Notes: generated by a model from the sequence alone, not told the origin. 64,000 nucleotides of DNA from CAIOZA01 sp964464375 (GCA_964464375.1 CAYXFU010000012.1:1-64000), one strand, 5' to 3'. Counted from the first letter of the stretch, positions 16,362 through 24,796 are shown. Translations and numbers: made by a program.

Positions 16362-18032
16362 ATGCAGAAATATAAATTCATTTTCACTATATTATTAATC
16401 TCGATCCTCTCTGGTTTTGTGCAGGCTCAGGACGAAGAATATAACCCTGCACCCGGATCGAAGTGCGGTACATTCCAAACAAGCAGATTTCAGCCTGACC
16501 CCAAAAAGAGAAATGACAGAATCCTCAATAGCAGACCGGCTTTGCAAAAACAAGAAGTTTCGGCATCAGGATTATTCCTGATACATTTTGACACTACTGG
16601 TCATAATGCTGTTCCGATGAATGATGACGACAAGAATGGTAATTCTGATTTTGTAGATTCAGCTTTGATTTTCATTGATTATGTATATGATGTTGAAGTT
16701 AATCAGATGCATTATCTGAAACCCAAAACTGACAATGGTGTAGGTTCTTCCGATGCCTATGATATCTATTTGGTTAATATTGGCGACGGTGGTGATCAGG
16801 GTGAAGGACTTTATGGATACACTGACGCTGAAGATGAATATTCATCTACTTTCAACAGACCAAAATTTACTTCCTACATAGTTATCGATAATGATTTCTC
16901 CCAAAGAGATTCTACGAACCAGAACGGGAAGAAATACAGAACCTTTAACGATACAGGATATACAGCTTTAAAGATAACCCTGGCACATGAATATCATCAT
17001 GCAGTTCAATTTGCTTACGGGCAGGATTACACTTCGCCTTCATTAAATGAGATGACAAGTACCTGGATGGAGATTAGATTGGTTCCTTACACAAAAGATT
17101 ATCTTCAATATGTCCGTTCTCTATTTCGTGAACCAAGATCATGGCCTTTTGGCAATGGAATAGCAGAAACAGGGTATAGATATTCGATCTTTGGAGAATA
17201 TCTTCATACAAATTTCGGTGATAGTGTTTTACTTAGAATGTGGGAACGAATTGCTTTAGGAGTACAGGGATACAAAGCTTTGGATAGTGCTCTGATTGAT
17301 AAAAATACTTCGTTAGCAGAAGAATGGTGCAAGCAACTAGAATGGTTTTACTTCACAGGCAAAAGAGCAAAAGAGAATCAATATTTCAAAATGGCTTCAC
17401 AGTTTCCTTTAGTCACATTATACAAAGATGAAGAATTCAATGAACCATCCTTTACACATTCAGGTGGTCTGTTGGCTTATGAATTCCGCTTTCTCAGAGT
17501 AAGATATGATTATCCGGATTTCAACACAACATCCGATACTGCAGATATATTAATTACTGATACAGACACCGAATCTGCCGTAAAGCAAGGAACTAGAGAA
17601 ATGCCATATACAGTTGCAGTTTCATCAACTCCACTGACTGATTCCCGCGAATTCGGCAAGAATAAAAAATACTATTATCAGTTGTTAACTCCTCAATCAA
17701 ATATATGCGATGCGTTGTTCTATTCCGGTGGCGATATTACCAAGCTAATCGGTTATGCTTATCCAAACCCATTTGTCAAAACGCAAGATCAGGATATGTT
17801 CTTTCCCGCACCTGACGGAGCAACAATAAATTCTAAGGTGGAATTCTATATACTTAATTCTTCTATGGAAAAGGTTTTCGAATCATCAACGATGGTAGTT
17901 GGACTGGATAATCAACAAAACAGAGTAATAATCTTCAGCAAAGAGCTAATGAATTTTTCAACGGGAGTTTACATATTTCATTCAAAGTATGGAAATAATG
18001 AATGCTCAGGAAAATTTGCTATAATTCAATAG
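16362..18032 (+). CDS. Secreted metalloprotease-like protein (MXAN_6640-type) with C-terminal sorting-like domain
   Basis: 556 aa with a signal peptide (residues 1-22, ending VQAQ). The central domain has the zinc-binding motif H209-E-Y-H-H213 in LAHEYHHAVQFAYG. It is preceded by GSSDAYDIYLVNIGDG, a pattern I associate with the putative metalloproteases called MXAN_6640 family. The last about 90 residues begin AYPNPF and end with TGVYIFHSKYGNNECSGKFAI, which looks like a type IX secretion sorting domain. It is therefore probably exported and surface-attached or released. The gene lies just after the repeat array and 18 bp before an ABC ATPase gene. Confidence 0.75.
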   Translation: MQKYKFIFTILLISILSGFVQAQDEEYNPAPGSKCGTFQTSRFQPDPKKRNDRILNSRPALQKQEVSASGLFLIHFDTTGHNAVPMNDDDKNGNSDFVDSALIFIDYVYDVEVNQMHYLKPKTDNGVGSSDAYDIYLVNIGDGGDQGEGLYGYTDAEDEYSSTFNRPKFTSYIVIDNDFSQRDSTNQNGKKYRTFNDTGYTALKITLAHEYHHAVQFAYGQDYTSPSLNEMTSTWMEIRLVPYTKDYLQYVRSLFREPRSWPFGNGIAETGYRYSIFGEYLHTNFGDSVLLRMWERIALGVQGYKALDSALIDKNTSLAEEWCKQLEWFYFTGKRAKENQYFKMASQFPLVTLYKDEEFNEPSFTHSGGLLAYEFRFLRVRYDYPDFNTTSDTADILITDTDTESAVKQGTREMPYTVAVSSTPLTDSREFGKNKKYYYQLLTPQSNICDALFYSGGDITKLIGYAYPNPFVKTQDQDMFFPAPDGATINSKVEFYILNSSMEKVFESSTMVVGLDNQQNRVIIFSKELMNFSTGVYIFHSKYGNNECSGKFAIIQ

Positions 18033-18050
18033 ATGGAATGAGAATTGAAC

Positions 18051-18680
18051 ATGAAAAAATTTGAACTGACCGGAAATAATTTAAGCAAAAGCTTTATTCG
18101 CAATAGATTTATCTTTCGCGATATTTCAATCAGTTTAACCAATTCTAAAATGATTTCAATCGGAGGCGAAAACGGTTCCGGTAAGACAACTATGCTAAAG
18201 ATTTTATCAGGGATTATCCCGCCAACTTCCGGGCAGGTTACACTTAATATTGATGGGAAGCTGATTCCGAAGGATAAAATTTCTGAAAGTATTGGATTTG
18301 TTTCTCCATACTTAATTCTTTATGAGGAATTCTCACCCATCGAGCATTTGCAGCTTTTTGCGAAGTTCCATGCATTAACGTTCGACATGGATTGGGCAAT
18401 CAGTATGCTTAAATCTTTCAATCTTGAAAAGAGAAGAAACGATCAGATAAAGACTTTTTCATCGGGAATGAAACAGAGAGTTAAGTATTTGGTCGCACTA
18501 CAGCATAAACCTGATCTGCTGTTTCTGGATGAACCCTTTACTAATCTGGACAAAGCCGGAATTGACCGCGTGATCGAGATAGCCCAAAACCAAAGAGACA
18601 TTGGTGGTGGTGTAATAATAGCATCAAATGATGAACGAGAAAAAGCTCTCTGCTCAGAAACAGTAATCCTGTCTTCTTAA
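18051..18680 (+). CDS. ABC transporter ATP-binding protein
   Basis: 209 aa from ATG 18051, chosen over an in-frame TTG at 18045. It has Walker A GGENGSGKTT (about residues 38-47), signature TFSSGMKQR, Walker B LLFLDEP and a switch region ending IIASND. Short single-domain ATPases of this kind resemble CcmA or other small exporter ATPases. No permease gene is next to it, so its membrane partner must lie elsewhere. It follows the secreted metalloprotease gene by 18 bp and may share its transcript. Confidence 0.85.
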   Translation: MKKFELTGNNLSKSFIRNRFIFRDISISLTNSKMISIGGENGSGKTTMLKILSGIIPPTSGQVTLNIDGKLIPKDKISESIGFVSPYLILYEEFSPIEHLQLFAKFHALTFDMDWAISMLKSFNLEKRRNDQIKTFSSGMKQRVKYLVALQHKPDLLFLDEPFTNLDKAGIDRVIEIAQNQRDIGGGVIIASNDEREKALCSETVILSS

Positions 18681-18777
18681 ACACAAAATTTGTATTATAC
18701 TTTATCAATCCTTTGAAAACACTTTTTCATTTGTGTCATTTCCGTGCATGAGACTGTGTGAAAAGTCTGATTTAGAG

Positions 18778-18870
18778 GTCATTCCGAACGTAGTGAGGAA
18801 TCCATGTATTTGTATTTACTTGCAAAAAACAGCCTGGATTCTCACGGTCGCTACGCTCCCTCAGAATGAC
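18778..18870. repeat. 93-bp dispersed inverted-repeat element
   Basis: Ends are GTCATTC / GAATGAC. Inside them, GAGGAATCCA on the left faces TGGATTCTCA on the right, around a spacer containing TGTATTTGTATT. A second full copy lies at 31591-31682 and a partial one at 12541-12612. There is no coding capacity; this looks like a small MITE-like or palindromic intergenic element. Confidence 0.7.
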
Positions 18871-18972
18871 AAAATCTATAGTTTCCACATAGTTTCATTC
18901 GCAGGAATAACAGACTGGGTTCTGAATTAACTCAATTAATATTGTTTCACGGAATAAACTGGATTAGTACTA

Positions 18973-19950
18973 TTAGCCTACTGATTCAACAAGTTTAGCC
19001 ACTATATCCATTGTGCTTACATTGTCGGCTTCGGCATTGAAGTTGGTAACGATTCTATGGCGAAGGACTGGCAGAGTAACAGCTTTCACATCATTGATGT
19101 CGGGAGTATAACGTCCGGAAATTGCGGCTCTGGCTTTTGCACCGAGAATCAAATACTGAGATGCTCTGGGACCTGCACCATAACTTATGAAATCCTTTAC
19201 CATCTGATGTGAATCCTTTGACGGACGTGTTGTTCTAACCAGATTGACACTGTAATTGATTACATTGTCTGCAACTGGGACACTACGGATAAGCTCCTGA
19301 AATTCAATAATCTGAGCGGCTGTAAGAACTTTGTGAACTTCCGGGTAGTACTGGGCTGTTGTGGATTTCACAATCTGTACTTCCTCATCGTGAGATGGGT
19401 AATCCAACCAGAGATTAAACATAAATCTATCTAATTGAGCCTCTGGCAATGGATACGTACCTTCCTGCTCGATTGGGTTCTGTGTTGCTAGAACAAAAAA
19501 TGGTTCTTCCAATTTATAAGTTGTGCCTGCTGCTGTAACTGCATGTTCCTGCATAGCTTCAAGTAATGCAGACTGAGTTTTTGGAGGAGTACGGTTTATC
19601 TCATCTGCTAAAAGAATATTCCCAAAAATAGGACCTTTAACAAATTTAAATTGCTTATGACCTGTGCTGATATTATCTTCAATAATTTCAGTCCCGGTGA
19701 TGTCACTCGGCATCAGATCGGGTGTGAACTGGATTCTGCTGAACTTCAGATCCATTGCTTCGGCAAGAGTCCTGATTAGCAGTGTTTTTGCTAATCCCGG
19801 AACACCGATAAGAAGGCAGTGACCTTTTGAAAACAGTGAAATCAGCAACTGATCTATTATATCGGTTTGCCCGACAATTACTTTCGAAATTTCCTTTTTA
19901 ACTTTATCAATAGCAGAACCAAGCTCGTGAATTTTTTGTACGTCGTCCAT
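18973..19950 (-). CDS. MoxR-family AAA+ ATPase
   Basis: A 325-aa AAA+ ATPase of the MoxR family. Walker A is GVPGLAKTLL (about residues 57-66), Walker B ILLADEINRTPPKTQ, sensor 1 VLATQNPIEQEGTYPLPEAQLDRF, and an AAA lid follows. MoxR proteins act as chaperones for protein complex assembly, often with DUF58 and VWA proteins encoded beside them. Neither is found in the adjacent window sequence, since the neighbours are a repeat and a divergent PQQ-like lipoprotein gene. Confidence 0.9.
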   Translation of the reverse strand: MDDVQKIHELGSAIDKVKKEISKVIVGQTDIIDQLLISLFSKGHCLLIGVPGLAKTLLIRTLAEAMDLKFSRIQFTPDLMPSDITGTEIIEDNISTGHKQFKFVKGPIFGNILLADEINRTPPKTQSALLEAMQEHAVTAAGTTYKLEEPFFVLATQNPIEQEGTYPLPEAQLDRFMFNLWLDYPSHDEEVQIVKSTTAQYYPEVHKVLTAAQIIEFQELIRSVPVADNVINYSVNLVRTTRPSKDSHQMVKDFISYGAGPRASQYLILGAKARAAISGRYTPDINDVKAVTLPVLRHRIVTNFNAEADNVSTMDIVAKLVESVG

Positions 19951-20057
19951 AAATCAAAATATTTTTAGTAAATAACAAGTTGATTTAGACGCAATACGCT
20001 TAAGTAAATTGAATTGTTTCATCAAAATCATCGTTTCCGAATAATCTGTTAATCGAA

Positions 20058-20087
20058 TTTGTTGATATTTTTGTAAGTTTATATTTG
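20058..20087 (+). promoter_or_regulatory. Bacteroidota-type promoter for the PQQ-like lipoprotein gene
   Basis: TTTG (20058-20061), 18 nt, TATATTTG (20080-20087). The start point would be near 20093, leaving a leader of about 130 nt that contains the paired GTAG palindromes at 20105-20200. A second overlapping TATTTTTG lies at 20066-20073. Confidence 0.6.
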
Positions 20088-20104
20088 GCTGGAAATGAAT
20101 TTTA

Positions 20105-20200
20105 GTAGAACAAACATCCTTGTTTGTTAACTAAATTGGTTTAAAAAAAATGAAAATATTTTACCGATTTTGATTTGGTCAAGCAGGATGCTTGACCTAC
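20105..20200. repeat. Inverted pair of GTAG-foot palindromes (REP/BIME-like)
   Basis: A plus-strand unit GTAG + AACAAAC/GTTTGTT hairpin (20105-20128) and a minus-strand unit GTAG + GTCAAGCA/TGCTTGAC hairpin (20200-20177) face each other, 48 bp apart. Both have loop bases around ATCC. They match two further units at 29243-29303. The GTAG foot next to a short imperfect hairpin, in inverted pairs, is the layout of REP elements handled by RAYT transposases. It lies in the predicted leader of the downstream gene. Confidence 0.65.
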
Positions 20201-20223
20201 TATAAATTAATTTAATTTTGATT

Positions 20224-21453
20224 ATGAAAAAGTTAAGACATATTTATTTAGTTGTAATTCTTGTGCTCCTTGTCTGTGGCTGTTCCAAGCAAGAAGAACC
20301 ACAGGGATATAATTCCCATGGTGGGACCAACAGAACCAATAATTATGAGGAATTAGGGAGTTTTTACAAAAATGCTTTTTATATCGACAAATATGATATT
20401 GCAGATAAATCAGGTTGTATGATTCCTCCTCTGGCTCTGGAACGCGGACGTATGGCTGTTACAACCGTTAATGGTACACTTGCAATGTTGTCGGGTCAAA
20501 AAGTTGAATGGATTGTTAAGCTCGATACTGGCAAAATTGTTACGGCAGGAATGGCTGGTGACAAAGATCAGAACATATATCTGATTACAAGTGATGGGAC
20601 TATAAGCTCATATTCAACCGATGGGAAACTTCGCTGGAAGTATCTTCACGATAGTCTGAAAGCACAGAATAAAATTTATTCTGATTTGCTGACTTTGAAG
20701 GATGGACTTGTCGTTGCAGCATCACCCGGTATCCTTTTCAAACTTGGTTTCGATGGGAAAAAACTATGGGATTACAATTTCGTTCAGCAGACAATGAAGA
20801 CATTCTGTGCCGATAAGAACGGGAATATCACGATAGTCGCTACCCAAAACATGTATGGAAAAGCAGATACGGTTCATTATGTTAATTCGAAAGGCAAATT
20901 GATCTGGAAAAAGGGATTCGATAAAACCAGAATTCTTAAGGGAGCTATCACAACAGGCAAGCTAATCATTTTCCAGGCAAGTTATGATATTTATCAGGAT
21001 AAACTTTATAAAATAATCGCTCTCGATACAACCGGGGCACTGGCATGGGAAAAGGAACTGACGATTACACCCAGATACATTTCAGCAGGGACAGACTGCA
21101 GCATCTACTTTGTTGGCTATAATGCCGGGGTAGGTGAGTCTATAAGTGGCATTTACTGCTTTGATTTGAAGGGCAAGATGCTTTGGAAACAGTATCTGGA
21201 CAACACTATAACAACTCCTGTGCTTGTCAGCAAAGAAAATATTGCTGTTCTGGGAGTTAAGCGGAACACAATCGGAATGTTCTTTTTGGATAAAATGGGA
21301 AATCTTATAAAAACTGTGTCACTGAGCGATGCGCCAATTTTCACTCAAGTTCCGTTTGTTCTTCCTGATCCTGTCGTGGCTTTCGCCGGATCGGATGAAT
21401 TCTTCATCCTTAGGATTGATGACAATGCAGTAGATAAGATTCTGCCGTGGTAG
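20224..21453 (+). CDS. PQQ-like beta-propeller lipoprotein
   Basis: 409 aa from ATG 20224; an upstream TTG at 20218 is less likely. The lipoprotein signal peptide ends LLVCGC with the acylated Cys at 20. The body has repeated blades ending in tryptophan-docking-like segments: GKLRWKYL, GKKLWDYNF, GKLIWKKGF, GALAWEKEL, GKMLWKQYL. This is the pattern of PQQ/BamB-type propellers. It is likely membrane-anchored on the periplasmic side and acts as a scaffold. A BamB role is possible but unsupported. Two palindromic elements lie in its leader. Confidence 0.75.
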   Translation: MKKLRHIYLVVILVLLVCGCSKQEEPQGYNSHGGTNRTNNYEELGSFYKNAFYIDKYDIADKSGCMIPPLALERGRMAVTTVNGTLAMLSGQKVEWIVKLDTGKIVTAGMAGDKDQNIYLITSDGTISSYSTDGKLRWKYLHDSLKAQNKIYSDLLTLKDGLVVAASPGILFKLGFDGKKLWDYNFVQQTMKTFCADKNGNITIVATQNMYGKADTVHYVNSKGKLIWKKGFDKTRILKGAITTGKLIIFQASYDIYQDKLYKIIALDTTGALAWEKELTITPRYISAGTDCSIYFVGYNAGVGESISGIYCFDLKGKMLWKQYLDNTITTPVLVSKENIAVLGVKRNTIGMFFLDKMGNLIKTVSLSDAPIFTQVPFVLPDPVVAFAGSDEFFILRIDDNAVDKILPW

Positions 21454-21537
21454 TATAATAATTAAGAATTGATAATTAATAATTAATATTTAAGAATGAA
21501 TAATTAAGTGAAAAGCATGAAACTAAATAAGGATAAT

Positions 21538-21690
21538 ATGCCAATTAAAGATAAAGTCTCCCTAATAGAAAAATTGAGGGGTTCATTTAAAGCACCTGAT
21601 AATTTGGATTATAAACAAGAATTAACAAAGATCCTGTTAGAAAAATATGGAGAATTATCTGAAAACGATAATACTTTAAAGATTAGCTAG
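21538..21690 (+). CDS. Small hypothetical protein
   Basis: 50 aa from ATG 21538, favoured because AAGGATAAT precedes it. In-frame ATG 21517 and GTG 21508 would give 57 and 60 aa. It is charged and probably helical (DKVSLIEKLRGSF, QELTKILLEKYGEL), with no recognised family. Its final codons run into the first copy of the 70-bp direct repeat, and a terminator lies about 115 bp downstream. It could be a lone antitoxin or small regulator, but that is a guess. Confidence 0.45.
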   Translation: MPIKDKVSLIEKLRGSFKAPDNLDYKQELTKILLEKYGELSENDNTLKIS

Positions 21691-21753
21691 TTAAACGAAA
21701 AAATATTTTTAAAGAGCCAAAATAAATTGGCAGATGCGTTGTCAATGAATATG
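21684..21753 (+). repeat. 70-bp direct repeat, copy 1 (left of HEPN/MNT)
   Basis: Matches 22768-22837 at 68 of 70 positions. It starts TAGCTAGTTAAACG, overlaps the last codons of the 50-aa gene, and includes a small hairpin (GCCAA-AATAAA-TTGGC). It is followed, in both copies, by unrelated sequence and then a terminator hairpin. Confidence 0.9.
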
Positions 21754-21806
21754 GATAAGAAAATGATGAGATTAGTTGAGTTTTTCATGATAAACTCGTA
21801 AGATTC

Positions 21807-21844
21807 CGGGCTGTAAATAGGGCAATTACAGCCCGTTTTTTTTA
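21807..21844 (+). terminator. Rho-independent terminator after repeat copy 1
   Basis: CGGGCTGTAA / TTACAGCCCG, a perfect 10-bp stem with a 9-nt loop followed by a run of eight or more T. The rest of 21691-22004 holds only the direct repeat and AT-rich sequence. Confidence 0.9.
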
Positions 21845-22004
21845 TACAATCTATTCCTCAGGCTCTCAAAACGTGGATAATTTTTCGCAGGCTGATACAA
21901 GTGTTATGAATAGTAATATTCATTAGTGGTTTTTCTTCAGAATCAAGGATACAATTTTTGATATATTATAAGTTAAATATTAGAAACAATTGATTCTTTG
22001 AAAG

Positions 22005-22322
22005 TTAAATAATTCTAATTCCATGGGCGAGAATTTCTTTAACGAATGGATTGTCCTCTGTAAAATCTTCAGGACGGTAGGGATGGGGTTCTATCTCAAA
22101 ACTTGAATTATCTTTAGCATAAAAAAGCTTCTGATTGTCATAGAATCTTATACCTTCAAAATCATCGGATACAACTGCTAAGTCAATATCACTCCACTTG
22201 TGATTAGTTCCTTTAGCATAACTTCCGAACAAAACAGCTTGAGAAATTGAAATATTATCTTCTTGGGCTGCATCAATAAATTTTTTTATCAATTTTTTTA
22301 TTTTATCAGGGATTTCAACCAT
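22005..22322 (-). CDS. MNT-type minimal nucleotidyltransferase (antitoxin of HEPN/MNT pair)
   Basis: A 105-aa minimal nucleotidyltransferase. The catalytic motif is LFGSYAKG followed by DIDLAVV, with a third acidic position in FEIEPHP. In HEPN/MNT modules this protein neutralises the HEPN ribonuclease, in some systems by adding AMP groups to it. The gene overlaps the HEPN gene by 25 bp and is downstream of it. Both are flanked by a 70-bp direct repeat, which suggests the pair moved or duplicated as a unit. Confidence 0.88.
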   Translation of the reverse strand: MVEIPDKIKKLIKKFIDAAQEDNISISQAVLFGSYAKGTNHKWSDIDLAVVSDDFEGIRFYDNQKLFYAKDNSSFEIEPHPYRPEDFTEDNPFVKEILAHGIRII

Positions 22323-22690
22323 GAAAAATGCTCCTTGATTTTGTTAAAATTTTGAAAAGTGAATTCTCTTGTAGCTAATTTATAAAATTTAAATTTATCA
22401 TCAGGATATCGACTTTCTAAATTAAATTCGGTGACAATATCCAGAAATTTCTTTTGTTCTGTAGTCAAAATTATATTAGAAAGCTCAGCTAATCTAACCA
22501 AATTATGTATTTTGGGAGGTATTAAATTTTTTGTTTCTTTAATAAAAATTGCTTTTAGAAGCTTTTCAATAGCCAAATGACTAATAAATAAACACCAATC
22601 GTTGTGACCTATGTTTAAGTTATCTTGAGCCGCCTTCAGATTTTGATCAGCGCTTTCAATCCAGTAAGATATATGTTCTTCTATAGTCAT
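22298..22690 (-). CDS. HEPN-domain protein (toxin of HEPN/MNT pair)
   Basis: 130 aa from ATG 22690. A longer frame to 22759 exists but starts outside the conserved domain. The HEPN signature includes SADQNLKAAQDNLN, WCLFISHLAIEKLLKAIFI and the FNLESRYPDD segment typical of the PF05168-type branch. It is predicted all-helical. It is a likely RNase toxin, but the RX4-6H catalytic motif of HepT is not clear here, so activity is uncertain. It overlaps the MNT gene downstream. Its upstream region contains the second direct repeat. Confidence 0.85.
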   Translation of the reverse strand: MTIEEHISYWIESADQNLKAAQDNLNIGHNDWCLFISHLAIEKLLKAIFIKETKNLIPPKIHNLVRLAELSNIILTTEQKKFLDIVTEFNLESRYPDDKFKFYKLATREFTFQNFNKIKEHFSWLKSLIK

Positions 22691-22767
22691 TAATTTTATT
22701 AAACGATATGAAATTAGAATTATTTCTTTTTTTAGAACACCCTGATGCAAAACCTTCATTAAAAAAA

Positions 22768-22837
22768 TAGCTAGTTAAACGAAAATATATTTTTACAGAG
22801 CCAAAATAAATTGGCAGATGCGTTGTCAATGAATATG
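22768..22837 (+). repeat. 70-bp direct repeat, copy 2 (right of HEPN/MNT)
   Basis: Second copy of the repeat at 21684-21753, same orientation, offset 1084 bp, with two mismatches. Unlike copy 1 it is not preceded by a gene on its strand; the HEPN gene starts away from it. A different terminator hairpin follows. Confidence 0.9.
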
Positions 22838-22873
22838 ATTAAACAATTATGTTAAAATAGGTTGATTCCTATA

Positions 22874-22908
22874 CGGGCTGGTAAAAATTTAGTACCAGCC
22901 TGTTTTTT
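22874..22908 (+). terminator. Rho-independent terminator after repeat copy 2
   Basis: CGGGCTGGTA / TACCAGCCTG (10 bp with one G-T pair), loop 9 nt, then seven T. It parallels the terminator after copy 1 although the stems differ, as expected if a gene's 3' end was duplicated. Confidence 0.8.
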
Positions 22909-22948
22909 TATTTACTGTGTTTCGATACTGTCCTGAATGGAACTGAAT

Positions 22949-23818
22949 TTATTTTGAATAAATGTATTCGTATTTCCAAAAAGGTTCATTGCGTTCATCA
23001 AAATCAATTTTTTCAATTAGATTTCCTAGAAAATCATATTGATATGTTTCTTTGAAAGTTAATTTTAAAACACCATGAATGTTTTGTTTTTTTTCTACTT
23101 CAACTATGTTCATATTAACATCATATTTGAATTTTACAATCTTATAAAGATATCCTTCATAATCGTCATATGTAATTTTTTCAATCAAACGATCTTTTTC
23201 ATCATATTCAAAGGTCTGAACCAACCAACCTGACCCAGATTCTAATGTGTCGAAAGTCTTAATTTTTCTACCTTTATTGTCATATTCAAAATATAACTTA
23301 CTGTCAATATCAGGATCGAAGGTTTTTCTATCAGAAATTGAACCACTAACACCGTAATTAACTTCTTCAATTTTATTTCTTTTATCATCATACCTGTAAA
23401 TATTTTTATCGTAAAGTGTTCCATTTGGAGTGAATGTCAATTCTTCGATTCTGTTTCCCTTGTCATCATATTTATATACTTTTCTAGAAGTATGCTTTTT
23501 AGCTTCATACGAATTTTCTTCAATTTTGTTATTTCTATCATCATATTTAATATTTACTCTAATTCCATCTGGACCTTTGTTGTAATAATAATATTTGACT
23601 ACCTCAATAGGAAGACCTTTATTATTAAACTTGGAAAATCTGTACTTTTGTTTTGATTTTAGAGATAACTCACCGTATTGGAACTTATAGACAAAAACTG
23701 AGCATTTAGTATATCCACCTTTAGCACTGTCTATATCTCTATCATCAGATTGAGAAATAAGAAAAGATGACGGGAATAATAAAAAAAAGATTAAAACCCA
23801 CAAATAAACATTCTTCAT
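22949..23818 (-). CDS. Secreted protein with degenerate YD/RHS-like repeats
   Basis: 289 aa from ATG 23818, chosen because AGTAGG precedes it and a signal peptide (VLIFFLLFPSSFLIS) follows. The alternative ATG at 23848 overlaps the upstream stop. The body has about seven repeats of the form KYDDKGNRIEELTFTPNGTL and RYDDKRNKIEEVNY, similar to short YD-type repeats of RHS-like or KWG-like proteins. No C-terminal toxin domain is visible, and it ends WKYEYIYSK. It is downstream of, and likely co-transcribed with, the nuclease lipoprotein gene. Confidence 0.65.
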   Translation of the reverse strand: MKNVYLWVLIFFLLFPSSFLISQSDDRDIDSAKGGYTKCSVFVYKFQYGELSLKSKQKYRFSKFNNKGLPIEVVKYYYYNKGPDGIRVNIKYDDRNNKIEENSYEAKKHTSRKVYKYDDKGNRIEELTFTPNGTLYDKNIYRYDDKRNKIEEVNYGVSGSISDRKTFDPDIDSKLYFEYDNKGRKIKTFDTLESGSGWLVQTFEYDEKDRLIEKITYDDYEGYLYKIVKFKYDVNMNIVEVEKKQNIHGVLKLTFKETYQYDFLGNLIEKIDFDERNEPFWKYEYIYSK

Positions 23819-23847
23819 GTTAAACCTACTATGAGTTTTATTAATCA

Positions 23848-24681
23848 TTATCTTTCGATACTGTCCTGAATGGACTTGGGTATTAAGCTAAGAAAATCAT
23901 AGCCGGTACTTGCTTCGATTCTATCTACAGTTGTTTTGTACTCATCCCAATTATGTTTAAGTATTCCTTTAATATTAGGCATTGCAATAGCTATTACCTG
24001 AGTATTGCCGTTAACATCCTTTAGTGATTGCCCGGGATTGAGTACGACAACAATTTTGAAACAAGAGTCCGGAACGACAACGCCGTTGCCGATAGTATTC
24101 TTAGTGTGGTTGATTCCTCCGGCAACGATAAACAGCTCCTTACCACTATCGCGGCAAAGACTATTGCAGTAATTCTCGAACTTAAGCCATACACCTCGGT
24201 TAAGATCGGGTGTTTGAGGAATTACATTAGTGAGAAGAAACGTTGATTTGTTGTCAGCCTTAGTTTGTGTTCGCTCTTCGGACATTACCATGTGACCGCG
24301 GTCATATCCTGAGTTTGTGTAGTCTGAATGTTTAACGCGGTAGAAACCTACGGGTAGGGAAGTATCGGAAATAAAACTCCCGGAATAGCGTGATACATCG
24401 CCAAACCAGCCGGAATCCAATTCCCATGCAACCCAATTGCAGATGTTAGTATTTTTATTATAACTTATTACATACTGATCACGTATGATGATGTAATCAT
24501 CCGAAGAATCTTTGTCGAACGGGACGCCAAGAACAGCATGAATACTCTGAACCCATGGATAATGGTTTATAGGTTTTGATGTATCTGTTTGGTTCGCATT
24601 ATCTCCAGGTCGAGTATCTTTCTTATCACCGCATGATATCAAAAAAATTATCATAAGCAGTGAGTATATGTAGCTTTTCAT
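23848..24681 (-). CDS. DNA/RNA non-specific endonuclease lipoprotein
   Basis: 277 aa. The lipoprotein signal ends IIFLISC with the acylated Cys at 17. The nuclease domain has the NUC1-type active site YDRGHM (catalytic H130), followed by LLTNVIPQTPDLNRGVWLKFE, where N161 and E169 fit the metal and substrate positions. The enzyme would degrade DNA or RNA at the cell envelope, for nutrient scavenging or defence. The -7-like TATCTTTG on the minus strand (24725-24718) could be its promoter. A YD-repeat protein gene follows. Confidence 0.88.
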   Translation of the reverse strand: MKSYIYSLLMIIFLISCGDKKDTRPGDNANQTDTSKPINHYPWVQSIHAVLGVPFDKDSSDDYIIIRDQYVISYNKNTNICNWVAWELDSGWFGDVSRYSGSFISDTSLPVGFYRVKHSDYTNSGYDRGHMVMSEERTQTKADNKSTFLLTNVIPQTPDLNRGVWLKFENYCNSLCRDSGKELFIVAGGINHTKNTIGNGVVVPDSCFKIVVVLNPGQSLKDVNGNTQVIAIAMPNIKGILKHNWDEYKTTVDRIEASTGYDFLSLIPKSIQDSIER

Positions 24682-24796
24682 AATATTTTAATAAATTGAA
24701 TTTATAATAAATAATTACAAAGATAATAGTTATGAAGTAGCAGGATGTCGCATGACTTCATAAAAAGTAATAATTACTAGAAATCCAAGATCGAAA

